DNA of 64,000 bases from NCBI RefSeq assembly GCF_020615385.1, contig NZ_JAJAVB010000025.1:209296-273295 (forward strand), read 5' to 3'. Origin of the DNA: Jiella soli (GTDB lineage Bacteria > Pseudomonadota > Alphaproteobacteria > Rhizobiales > Rhizobiaceae). This document shows positions 9,707 to 18,600 of the stretch, one piece after another. The position numbers and the translations under genes were made by a program. The notes below the pieces were generated by a model, which saw nothing but the letters and a program-made list of their open reading frames with translations, did not search any database and had not been told where the DNA came from. Position 1 is the stretch's first letter. Each line of letters begins with the position of its first letter.

Positions 9707-9728
9707 CGTTCCGCCACCCGGCGGAACG
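9707..9728 (+). promoter_or_regulatory. Intercistronic stem-loop between proW and proX
   Basis: CGTTCCGCC, ACCC, GGCGGAACG forms a perfect 9-bp stem with a tetraloop in the 175-base gap before proX. Such hairpins often protect or separate the highly expressed binding-protein message from the permease message. There is no U-run after the stem, so it is probably not a complete terminator. Confidence 0.45.
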
Positions 9729-9777
9729 AGAGACCTCGGAAGACAATCCGAACCTCGATAAAAGGAGTCCGTTCTTG

Positions 9778-10818
9778 ATGTCCGGAAAGACCACATTCCT
9801 CGCGACCGCAGCGGCCATCGGCCTCGCCTTCGCCAGCCCTCTCGCTGCCAGCGCACAGGACATGCCCGGCGAGGGCGTTTCGGTGAAGATGGCGCGCGCC
9901 ACCTGGGACACCGGCTGGTTCACCGCCGAGATCTACACGCAGCTTCTCGAAAAGCTCGGCTACGACGTCTCCGATCCGGTGACGCTCGACGCACCGGCCT
10001 TCTACCAGGCCGTCGGCCAGGGCGACGTCACCATGTGGGTGAACGGCTGGTTCCCGCTGCACAACACCTATGAGGACGCCTTCTCGCAGGGTGCCGAGAA
10101 GCTCGGCTACGTCGCCAAGGGCGGCGCGCTGCAGGGCTATCTCGTCGACAAGGCCTCGGCCGAAAAGTACGACATCAAGACCCTCGACGACTTCAAGAAG
10201 CCGGAGATTCAGAAGGCCTTCGACCGCAATGGCGACGGCAAGGCCGACATGGTCGCCTGCCCTCCGGGTTGGGGCTGCGAGGAGGTGATCAGCCACCAGC
10301 TCGACGCCTACAAGCTGCGCGACAACATCAACCCGATCAAGGCCGCCTATTCGGCCTCGATGGCCGATGCGATCGCCGCCTACGGCCAGGGCAATCCGAT
10401 CCTGTTCTACACCTGGACGCCGAACTGGACGGTGAACGAGCTGAAGCCGGGCAAGGACGTCGTCTGGATCGAGACGCCGGAGAAGATCGCGCTGCCCGAG
10501 AACCAGATGAATCTCGCCGACGCCGCCACGGTGAAGGGCGTCGACGGCTGCGTCGAGGATCCGTGCCGCCTCGGCTGGCCGGCCAACGACATCCAGCCGG
10601 TGGTCAATTCCGACTTCCTGAAGAACAACCCCGCGGCCAAGACGCTGATCGAGGAAGTCTCGGTCCCGCTGGCGGACATCTTCTCGCAGAACGCGCAGAT
10701 GAACAAAGGCGCCGACAAGGCCGAAGACATCAAGAAGCAGGCGACCCAGTGGATCTCCGACCATCAGGACGAGGTCGACGGCTGGCTGAAGAACGCGCGC
10801 GACGCGGCCAAGGGCTGA
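9778..10818 (+). CDS. proX: Glycine betaine/choline ABC transporter substrate-binding protein
   Basis: This periplasmic binding protein (346 residues) delivers the osmoprotectant to ProVW. It has a signal peptide (GKTTFLATAAAIGLAFASPL, cleavage near AASAQD) followed by the OpuAC/ProX-type fold. Blocks include MARATWDTGWFTAEIYTQLL, VTMWVNGWFPLHNTYED, ACPPGWGCEEVISHQL and ILFYTWTPNWTV. Several Trp and Tyr residues in these blocks could form the aromatic cage for a quaternary amine. ATG 9778 was chosen; the TTG immediately before it gives better spacing to AAAGGAG and cannot be excluded. A GC-rich hairpin follows the stop. Confidence 0.92.
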   Translation: MSGKTTFLATAAAIGLAFASPLAASAQDMPGEGVSVKMARATWDTGWFTAEIYTQLLEKLGYDVSDPVTLDAPAFYQAVGQGDVTMWVNGWFPLHNTYEDAFSQGAEKLGYVAKGGALQGYLVDKASAEKYDIKTLDDFKKPEIQKAFDRNGDGKADMVACPPGWGCEEVISHQLDAYKLRDNINPIKAAYSASMADAIAAYGQGNPILFYTWTPNWTVNELKPGKDVVWIETPEKIALPENQMNLADAATVKGVDGCVEDPCRLGWPANDIQPVVNSDFLKNNPAAKTLIEEVSVPLADIFSQNAQMNKGADKAEDIKKQATQWISDHQDEVDGWLKNARDAAKG

Positions 10819-10863
10819 TTGCAGCGCCGGACATCCGGCGACGAACCGACTGAGCTGAGAGCG

Positions 10864-10887
10864 GGCGGGCCTCCGGGTCCGCCCGCC
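10864..10887 (+). terminator. Putative terminator after proX
   Basis: GGCGGGC, 10-nt loop, GCCCGCC is a 7-bp GC stem followed by TTGCGTTTGG, 45 bases after the proX stop. The U-tract is weak, but position at the operon end supports termination before the HerA-like gene. Confidence 0.5.
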
Positions 10888-10992
10888 TTGCGTTTGGAGG
10901 GAACGTGGAGAGCGCGCCGCCGCGGCGCGAAGTCCGCTTGTTCCGGCCGATCCCCGCCGTATAGTGGCTCGCCGACAAGGGGAGGGCCTGGC

Positions 10993-12738
10993 ATGGCGGA
11001 CGAGTTGCGGATCTATCTCGGCTCAAGCCGCGGCCCGGACGACGCGGTGAAACAGGGCGAATATCTGGCCCTGAAGCTCGCCAACCGGCACGGCCTCGTC
11101 ACCGGGGCGACCGGCACCGGCAAGACGGTGACGCTGCAGATCCTCGCCGAGGGTTTTTCGGAAGCCGGCATTCCGGTCTTCTGCGCCGACATCAAGGGCG
11201 ATCTCTCCGGCATTTCCCGGCGCGGCGAGGCAAAGGAATTCCTCGTCAAGCGCGCCGCCGAGATCGGCCTCGACCCCTATTACAACGACTTCTTCCCGAC
11301 CGTCTTCTGGGACATCTTCGGCGAGAAGGGCCATCCCGTGCGGTCCACCATCTCGGAAATGGGTCCGCTGCTGCTCGCCCGGCTGATGAACCTCACCGAT
11401 GCGCAGGAGGGCGTTCTCAACATCGCCTTCAAGATCGCTGACGAGGAGGGGCTGCTCCTCCTCGACCTGAAGGACCTGCAGGCGATGCTCGCCCATCTCG
11501 CGGAGAATTCCGCCGAGATTTCCAAGCTCTACGGAAACGTCGCCAAGGCGTCGGTCGGCGCCATCCAGCGCTCGCTCCTCGTCCTCGAACAGCAGGGGGC
11601 GGCAAGCTTCTTCGGCGAGCCGGCGCTGCAGATATCGGACCTGATGAAGACCGACCGGGACGGGCGCGGCGTCGTCAACGTGCTCGCCGCCGACAAGCTC
11701 ATGCTCAACCCGCGGCTCTACGCGACCTTCCTGCTCTGGCTGCTCTCGGAACTCTTCGAGGAACTGCCCGAAGTCGGCGATCCCGAGAAGCCGAAGCTCG
11801 TCCTCTTCTTCGACGAGGCGCATCTCCTGTTCGACGGCGCGCCTCAGATCCTGCTCGAACGGGTCGAACAGGTGGTGAAGCTGATCCGCTCCAAGGGCGT
11901 CGGCGTCTATTTCGTCACCCAGAACCCGCTCGACGTGCCCGACGGCGTCCTCGCCCAGCTCGGCAACCGCGTCCAGCATGCGCTGCGTGCCTATACGCCG
12001 CGCGAGCAGAAGGCTGTGAAGGCCGCCGCCGAGACCTTCCGCCCGAATCCGGATTTCGACGCCTATGAGACGATCACCAGGCTCGGCGTCGGCGAGGCGC
12101 TGGTCTCGACACTTCAGAAGGGCGGCGTGCCCTCGGTGGTCGAGCGCACGCTGATCCGTCCGCCGGCGGCACGGCTCGGCCCGGTCACCGACGAGGAGCG
12201 GGCCGAGACGATGCGCCAGAGCCCGGTCGCCGGCCAGTACGACCACGCGATCGACCGGGAATCGGCCTATGAGATCCTGATCGGCCGCGCCGATGCGGAG
12301 TTGAAGCGCGAGGAGGAGGAGCGCCGACGCGAAGCGGAAGCCGCCGAGCGGCGCCGCAACGACGACCTCGCCGCGAAGGCCGAAGCCGCCCGGCGAAGAG
12401 CAGCGGAACCCGAGAATGATGGGCGCGGGCCCTGGGGCGGCGCCAGCGGCGGCGGGGGAGGCGGCACCGTCAGACGCACACGCACCGGCTTCCAGATCCC
12501 CGATTTCGGCCTCGGCGGCGGCGGGCGCGACGATACGGAGGACGTTGAGGAGTATGACGCGGCGCCCCGTCGCAGAACCGCGCCGCGCCGGCGCTCGACC
12601 CGCTCCTCGGGATCGTCAGGCTATCAGCGCCAGACGGTCACCGAGACGATCATGAAACAGGTCGGCCGCACCGTCGCCTCGACGGTGACGACGGCGATCG
12701 TGCGGGGGATCCTGGGGAGCTTGAAGCGGGGACGGTGA
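10993..12738 (+). CDS. HerA/FtsK-like P-loop ATPase, DUF853 (YjgR) family
   Basis: This 581-residue cytoplasmic P-loop ATPase belongs to the DUF853/YjgR branch of the HerA-FtsK superfamily. Walker A is [10 protein letters not shown] near residue 42. Walker [13 protein letters not shown] and sensor segment [15 protein letters not shown] follow. The C-terminal 150 residues are low-complexity: a charged coiled-coil stretch rich in Glu/Arg, then a Gly-rich stretch, then Arg-rich and hydrophobic segments. ATG 10993 has GGAGGG six bases upstream; a longer frame opens upstream but is not supported. The molecular function of this family is not settled, although DNA translocation is the usual inference. 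It appears to be transcribed alone, ending at the hairpin 12743-12769. Confidence 0.85.
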   Translation: MADELRIYLGSSRGPDDAVKQGEYLALKLANRHGLVTGATGTGKTVTLQILAEGFSEAGIPVFCADIKGDLSGISRRGEAKEFLVKRAAEIGLDPYYNDFFPTVFWDIFGEKGHPVRSTISEMGPLLLARLMNLTDAQEGVLNIAFKIADEEGLLLLDLKDLQAMLAHLAENSAEISKLYGNVAKASVGAIQRSLLVLEQQGAASFFGEPALQISDLMKTDRDGRGVVNVLAADKLMLNPRLYATFLLWLLSELFEELPEVGDPEKPKLVLFFDEAHLLFDGAPQILLERVEQVVKLIRSKGVGVYFVTQNPLDVPDGVLAQLGNRVQHALRAYTPREQKAVKAAAETFRPNPDFDAYETITRLGVGEALVSTLQKGGVPSVVERTLIRPPAARLGPVTDEERAETMRQSPVAGQYDHAIDRESAYEILIGRADAELKREEEERRREAEAAERRRNDDLAAKAEAARRRAAEPENDGRGPWGGASGGGGGGTVRRTRTGFQIPDFGLGGGGRDDTEDVEEYDAAPRRRTAPRRRSTRSSGSSGYQRQTVTETIMKQVGRTVASTVTTAIVRGILGSLKRGR

Positions 12739-12742
12739 GGGA

Positions 12743-12769
12743 AGCGGCCGACGCTTGCAGCCGGCCGCT
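12743..12769 (+). terminator. Putative terminator after the HerA-like gene
   Basis: AGCGGCCG, 11-nt loop, CGGCCGCT is a perfect 8-bp stem starting 5 bases after the stop codon. The downstream GATCCTGCTGC is not U-rich, so strength is uncertain. Confidence 0.5.
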
Positions 12770-12876
12770 GATCCTGCTGCGCGAGAGATCATCGCCGCGT
12801 GTCATACTCTCTCGCCAACGGAGCAGAGGGGGGAGCCGAAGGTTGCCTTGCCGATCCGAGCGAACGGACCGTCGCC

Positions 12877-13515
12877 TCACCCCGCATTCGCCAGCCTCAC
12901 ATCCGCCGGCACGCTCTTTTCCAGCACCAGCCGCACATTCGGCAGGTCGTTGCCTTCCATCTTCGTGCGGAGTGCTTCGCCGGACAGGCCGTAGCCGGTC
13001 CAGCGCTCGGTCAGCCGGCGGGTCAGCACCTCTTCCGGCACGTCCAGCATGACGGTGAGGGCGAAGTGGTCGCGAAGCTCCGCCCAGGCGGGATCGTCGA
13101 GGAGGAGGTAGTTGCCCTCGACGAGGATCACGCGCGCCTGCGGCCCGATGATCCGGGCGCCGGCGCGGGCGATCTCGATCGACCGGTCGAAGACCGGAAC
13201 GGCGACCTCGCGGCCGTTATCGGCGAGGAGCCGTCCGAGCGTCGCGGCCAAGCCGTCGACGTCGAATGTGTGCGGCGCGCCCTTGCGGGGCCGGTGCCCG
13301 CGCGCCTCCAGCACCATGTCGTCATAGTGGAAGCCGTCCATTGGCAGGATCTCGGCGAGGCCCGGTGCGGCGGCGTTGATCTCATCGCGCAGGTGCTCGG
13401 AGACCGTGCTCTTGCCGGAACCCGGCGCGCCGGCGATCGCGACGGCGATGCGGCCTGAGGCCGCGCGATCGACGATCCTTCGGGCGAGGGCTTCCATCGT
13501 TATGGTCTCGGTCAT
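12877..13515 (-). CDS. Nucleoside/sugar kinase-family P-loop protein (FrcK/uridine-kinase-like)
   Basis: This 212-residue P-loop kinase resembles the uridine kinase/phosphoribulokinase group and the FrcK-like proteins of rhizobia. Walker A is AIAGAPGSGKSTVSEHL. A DGFHYDDMVLEARG block follows, typical of this group, then VFDRSIEIARAGAR and the Walker-B-like VILVEGNYLLLDD. LTERWTGYGLSGEAL is also conserved in the group. ATG 13515 has a GGAGGGGAGAGAG stretch upstream; a longer open frame to 13611 has no convincing start. The true substrate is unknown, since FrcK is named only for its place in a fructose transport operon and no sugar transporter is adjacent here. It lies convergently with the HerA-like gene. 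Confidence 0.78.
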   Translation of the reverse strand: MTETITMEALARRIVDRAASGRIAVAIAGAPGSGKSTVSEHLRDEINAAAPGLAEILPMDGFHYDDMVLEARGHRPRKGAPHTFDVDGLAATLGRLLADNGREVAVPVFDRSIEIARAGARIIGPQARVILVEGNYLLLDDPAWAELRDHFALTVMLDVPEEVLTRRLTERWTGYGLSGEALRTKMEGNDLPNVRLVLEKSVPADVRLANAG

Positions 13516-13729
13516 CGGATCTCTCTCCCCTCCGCGCTTCGTCCCGGATTTACCTGGCCCATGCCGTGCCAGGGAGTCGGCCGGTACGCCCGGGTGAGGG
13601 GCGTTCGTCACGAAATGCGCAACGGCCGTTCACAAAAGGAAGACGATTCGTCACGAACCGGCGTCTTCCAATCTGCCCCGCAAATTCGCTTATTTCGCTC
13701 CAGACATCGAAGGGCAAGGAGCGACATCA

Positions 13730-14677
13730 ATGACCCTGTCACTGACCGGCATCCATCACCTCACGGCGATCACCGCCGACGCACCGGGGAACGTGAAGTT
13801 CTACACCGACGTCCTCGGCCTGCGCCTCGTCAAGAAGACGGTGAACCAGGACGACACCAGCGCCTACCACCTGTTCTACGCCGACGGCAAAGCCTCGCCG
13901 GGTACCGACATCACCTTCTTCGACTGGCCGGCCCCGCGCGAGACGCGCGGCACGCATTCGATCTCGCGCACCGGCCTGCGGGTGGCGGGTCCCGAAAGCC
14001 TCGCCTATTGGCACGACAGGCTGGCGAAGGCCGACGTGACGCTCGGCGAGATCCGCGAACTCGACGGGCGGCAGAGCCTCGACTTCGAGGATCCGGAGGG
14101 CCAGCGGCTGCGGCTGGTGGTCGACGGCGGCGCCGGCGAGGCCAATCCCTGGGATGCGAGCACCGTTCCGGCCGAGCACCAGATCCGCGGCCTCGGGCCG
14201 ATCACCATCTCGGTGCCGGATCTCGCGCGCACCGAGCCGGTGCTGACGGTGCTGATGAACATGCGTCAGGCGCGGACCTATGAGGCGGCGGGCGCCACCG
14301 TCCACGTCTTCGAGATGGGCGAGGGCGGCCCGGCGGCCGAACTCCACGTCGCGGTCGAGCCGCATCTTTCGCCTGCAAGCCAGGGCGCCGGCGGCGTCCA
14401 CCATGTCGCCTTCCGCACGCCGAGCGTCGAGGCGCTGCACGAGTGGACCGAGCGGGTGAAGAGCTACCGCGTGCCGTCGAGCGGCGAGGTCGAGCGCTAC
14501 TATTTCCGCTCGCTCTATTTCCGCGAGCCGAACGGCGTGCTCTTCGAGATCGCGACCGACGGGCCGGGCTTCGCCGTCGACGAGCCGATGGAGAGCCTCG
14601 GCCAGTCGCTGTCCCTGCCGCCGTTCCTGGAAGGCCGGCGCGCTTCGATCGAGGCAAAGCTGAAGCCGCTCGACTGA
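13730..14677 (+). CDS. Ring-cleaving (extradiol-type) dioxygenase, VOC family, MhqO-like
   Basis: This 315-residue protein has two tandem vicinal-oxygen-chelate modules, as in the MhqO/MhqE quinone-detoxification dioxygenases. The N-terminal module opens with [20 protein letters not shown] and continues [16 protein letters not shown]. The C-terminal module has [15 protein letters not shown] and ends the metal site at [12 protein letters not shown]. Two His and one Glu form the expected metal ligands. GGAGCGACATCA precedes the ATG. The hydrolase gene follows 46 bases downstream, the same pairing as in hydroquinone/quinone resistance loci of other bacteria. The substrate is inferred from that context only. 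Confidence 0.87.
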   Translation: MTLSLTGIHHLTAITADAPGNVKFYTDVLGLRLVKKTVNQDDTSAYHLFYADGKASPGTDITFFDWPAPRETRGTHSISRTGLRVAGPESLAYWHDRLAKADVTLGEIRELDGRQSLDFEDPEGQRLRLVVDGGAGEANPWDASTVPAEHQIRGLGPITISVPDLARTEPVLTVLMNMRQARTYEAAGATVHVFEMGEGGPAAELHVAVEPHLSPASQGAGGVHHVAFRTPSVEALHEWTERVKSYRVPSSGEVERYYFRSLYFREPNGVLFEIATDGPGFAVDEPMESLGQSLSLPPFLEGRRASIEAKLKPLD

Positions 14678-14723
14678 GCGGCGGAAATTTCGCAAAGACG
14701 CCTATTCGCAAAGGAGGATCACC

Positions 14724-15380
14724 ATGGCCATGACCGACGCCCTGACCCGCATGCTCGCCGCCCAGAAACTGCGGCTTGCCGGCGCGCCGCTGGAAACGGC
14801 GAAACTGGCGGTCCTCTGCCTCCACGGGCGCGGCGCGAGCGCCGAGGACATCCTCGGCATCGCCCAGGTGCTGCGGGTGCCGGACATCGCCTATGTGGCG
14901 CCGCAGGCAGATGGCGGCGCCTGGTATCCGCGGCCCTTCACCGAGCCGGTGGAGGCCAACGAGCCCTATCTGTCGGAGGCGCTGAAGCGGATCGACAAGA
15001 TCCTCACCGGCCTCGGCGACGGCGGCTTCGGCCGCGACAGGGTGGCGATCGCCGGCTTCTCGCAGGGCGCCTGCCTGTCGCTCGAATATGTCGCGCGCAA
15101 TGCCGGACGCGTCGCCGGCGCGATCGGCTTTTCCGGCGGGTTGATCGGCACTGATGCTGCGAACCGGCCGGAGACGTCGCGCCTCGACGGGCTCGCCGTC
15201 TTCCTCGGCTGCAGCGCCGAGGACCCGTTCATCCCGGCGCTTCGGGTGCGCGAGACGGCGGCGCATCTGGAAGATCGCGGCGCGAAGGTGAAGACGACGC
15301 TCTATCCGCAGGCCGGGCACGGTATCAATGCCGACGAGATCGCAGAGGCTGAGGCGCTTCTTGCCGGTCTGACGGCCTGA
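14724..15380 (+). CDS. Alpha/beta hydrolase (phospholipase/carboxylesterase family), MhqD-like
   Basis: This 218-residue serine hydrolase is of the carboxylesterase/phospholipase (MhqD, YtpA-like) group. The oxyanion block VLCLHGRGASAEDIL is followed by the nucleophile elbow GFSQGACLSLEY (Ser). The catalytic Asp is probably in AEDPFIPALRV and the His in YPQAGHGINADEI. A strong GGAGG lies just upstream of the start. It forms a two-gene unit with the ring-cleaving dioxygenase. A role in turning over ring-cleavage products or quinone adducts is inferred from this pairing. A very GC-rich hairpin (15466-15489) may end the transcript. Confidence 0.86.
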   Translation: MAMTDALTRMLAAQKLRLAGAPLETAKLAVLCLHGRGASAEDILGIAQVLRVPDIAYVAPQADGGAWYPRPFTEPVEANEPYLSEALKRIDKILTGLGDGGFGRDRVAIAGFSQGACLSLEYVARNAGRVAGAIGFSGGLIGTDAANRPETSRLDGLAVFLGCSAEDPFIPALRVRETAAHLEDRGAKVKTTLYPQAGHGINADEIAEAEALLAGLTA

Positions 15381-15465
15381 TCCCGCAGAACAATAGCTCG
15401 TCGGCGGCGCGTCCGCCGGTGGTGCGGGGACGGCTTCACGACTTCGAGAAGCAAGCCGCCGGACC

Positions 15466-15489
15466 GCCGGGCCCGGCCGTCGGCCCGGC
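15466..15489 (+). terminator. Putative hairpin terminator after the hydrolase gene
   Basis: GCCGGGCC, 8-nt loop, GGCCCGGC gives a perfect 8-bp stem. The first half is itself a 12-bp palindrome (15466-15477). It lies 85 bases after the hydrolase stop in the 251-base gap before the macroglobulin gene. There is no U-run. Confidence 0.4.
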
Positions 15490-15631
15490 CCGGCGATCGC
15501 GCCAAGCCCTTGCAGAATCACAGGATCGCGCCCTCTCGGCGAACAAGCTGTGACGTATCGTCATTTCGCTGGCGAACGGCATTGAGACGGCGTAAGTTCC
15601 GGCCGGGGCGAGGCTGGACAAGGTGCGATCT

Positions 15632-18600
15632 ATGACGTGGCTCGGCAAGTTTCGTGCCGTCGGTGCGGCGGCGATTTTCGCCTTGGCGGTCTTGTCCGCG
15701 CCGACGCTCGCGGCGGAGAAGAAGTCGGGACCGGGACCCGAGGGGTCCGCCGGCGCCCAGGTCGAGACCGTCACGCCCGAGGCCGCCCAAGGCGGCGCGC
15801 TTGCGACAGGTGCGGGCACCCGCCAGATCGTCGTGACCAAGGGCGCGGATTATTTCGGGCGCGACTACGACGTTCTGAAGGATGTGGGCGTCGACCAATG
15901 CTCCGCCGCCTGCGTCGCCGACAAGCGCTGCCTGGCCTTCACCCTTAACGAACGCACCGGCTGGTGCTTCATGAAGGAAGGATTGGGTGAGCTGCGCACC
16001 GTCGCCGGCGCCACGTCCGGCCGGATCGTCGAGGCGCCCGCGATCGACGAGACCAGCGTCGAGACGCGGGTCGCCGATCTCGACTTTCTGGCGCGTGCGG
16101 CGCTAGACGAAGCCAAGCGGCGGCGGCTGGCGCTCGCCAGCGCCGATCGCGATCCGAATGCCGCGTCGCTGACGGTCCAGGATCTCGCCGCCAAGGCAGG
16201 AGCCGCGCTCACCTACCAGTCGGCGATCGAGTACTACAGCGAAGTTCTGAAACACGAGCCGCTCAACCACCGTGCCTGGAACGGACTGGCGCAGGCGGCG
16301 CTGAACTACTCGCCCGACGATTACCAGAAGCGGATGGAGAACGCGCAGCTGCGGTCGGACGCGGCGATCAACGCCTATCTGACCTCGGCCAGCGACGCGG
16401 AGCGGGCCGCCGCGCTCGCCAAGCTCGGCGACGGCTTCGCCTCGGCCAGCGACTGGAAGCAGGCGATCCGGAGCTACCGGAAGAGCTTGGCGCTCGCCGA
16501 GGAGCCCACGGTGGTCGCCCAGCTCGATTCCGTCGTTGCCGCCCACGGCTTCCGGATCGTCGACCACACGATCGACAACAACGCCGCCAATCCGCGTATC
16601 TGCCTGACCTTCTCGGACGCGCTTTCGGCCAAGCTGACCAGCGCCGAGAACCCCGGCGACTATCTCGGCGTCGAGGGCGGCGACACGCTGCCGGTGACGG
16701 CCAGCGGCACGCAGATGTGCGTCGAGGGCGTCAAGCACGGCGAGCGCTATCATATCGTCGCGCGGCCGGGCATCACCTCGGTCGACGGCGAGACGCTGCC
16801 CAAGCAGGCCGTCCTCGACATCTACGTCAAGGATCGCGATCCCTCGGTGCGGTTCGCGACCAACGCCTATGTCCTGCCGGCCGGCGGCAACGCCACCATT
16901 CCGGTCACCACGATCAACACCGCCGAGCTGGAAGCCAAGCTGCAGCGGATCGACGAGCGCGGCCTCACCGACGCGATCGGCGGCGAGCGCTTCCTGCGCG
17001 AGCTTTCCCAATACCAGGTGCAGGACATCACCGACCAGTCCGGCGAGGACGTCTGGCAGGGCAGGGTCGACGTCGTGCGCGACCTCAACCGGGAAGTGGT
17101 GACGGCGATCCCCGTCTCGGCGATCGCGCCGGATCTGAAGCCGGGCGTCTACGTCCTGACGGCGACGGCCAAGAATGGCCCGAAATACCAGGACACCTCG
17201 GCGACGCAGTGGTTCGTCGTCTCCGACATCGGCCTGACCACCTTCTCGGCCTCGGACGGCTTTCATGTCGTCGCCCGCTCGCTCGGCAGCGCCGCCCCCT
17301 TGGGCGAGGTCGATCTCGGCCTCGTCGCCGCCAACAATCAGGTGCTCGGCACGGCCAGGACCGACGCGTCCGGCCATGCGCGCTTTCCCGCGGGCCTTCT
17401 GCGCGGCACCGGCGGCGAACGGCCGGCGGTGCTGACGGCGAACCGTCAGAAGTCTGACTTCGTCTTCCTGGATCTCACCGCCTCGCCCTTCGACCTCACC
17501 GACAGAGGCGTCGACGGGCGGGCGCCGGCCGGGCCGCTCGACGTGTTCATCACGCCCGAGCGCGGCATCTACCGCGCCGGCGACACCGCCTATCTGACGG
17601 CGATGACGCGGGATTCTCAAGGGATCGCGATCACCGGCCTGACCCTGACCGAGATCGTCACCCGGCCGGATGGCGTCGAGCACGCTCGATCGCAGGTCTC
17701 GGACTTCGGCGCGGGCGGCTATTCCTTTCCCGTCGCCTTGCCGCCGAGCGCCCAGCGCGGCGTGTGGAAGGTCGCACTCCACACAGATCCCAAGCAGCCG
17801 GCGCTCGCCGAGGCCAGCTTCCTCGTCGAGGATTTCGAGCCCCAGAAGATCGATTTCGACCTGACGATCGACGCCAAGGTGCTCGACCCCGCGTCGCCGC
17901 CGGTGATCGACGTATCCGCGCGCTATCTCTTCGGCGCACCGGCGGGCGGTCTGGAAGTGAACGGCGAGGCGGTGCTGACCTCGACCTCCTCGATCGACGG
18001 CTTCCCGGGCTATTCCTTCGGACTTGCCACCGACGAGACGACGGCGACGCGCCAGCCCTTCGACGTCGCCACCACCGACGAGACCGGTGCAGCCGAGATC
18101 GCACCGGTCGCCTTCGATCCGCCGGTGACCACGCGGCCGCTCTCTGCCTCGCTGCAGGTGCGCGTCGTCGATGCCGGCGGGCGGCCGGTGGAAAAGACGA
18201 CCGAATTGCCGCTTGCAGGTTCCAAGCCGCGTCTCGGCATCAAGCCGCGCGTCGACGGCGACGTCGCCGAGAATTCGCTCGCCGCCTTCGACGTCATCGC
18301 CATCGGTGCCGACCGCATGCGCATGGCGCTGCCAAAGGCCGACTGGGTTTTGAAGAAGGTGACGACCCGCTTCCAGTGGTACTCGACCGGCAGCGGCTGG
18401 AACTACGAGCCGATCCGTTCGACGGCCCGGGTCGCCAGCGGCACCGTCGAGATCTCCCCCGACCAGCCGGCTGCCATCGAGGCGCCGGTGGAATGGGGCG
18501 AGTACGAGCTGACGCTGAGCGACCCGTCGGACGAAGCGGTGCCGGCCAGCGTGACCTTCTACGCCGGCTGGTATGTCGCGGCGGCCTCCCTGGACACGCC

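Noticed and set aside
10819-10992. N-terminal extension of the HerA-like ATPase to 10819
   Set aside because: The frame is open, but it crosses the proX terminator hairpin, and ATG 10993 has a strong GGAGGG site.
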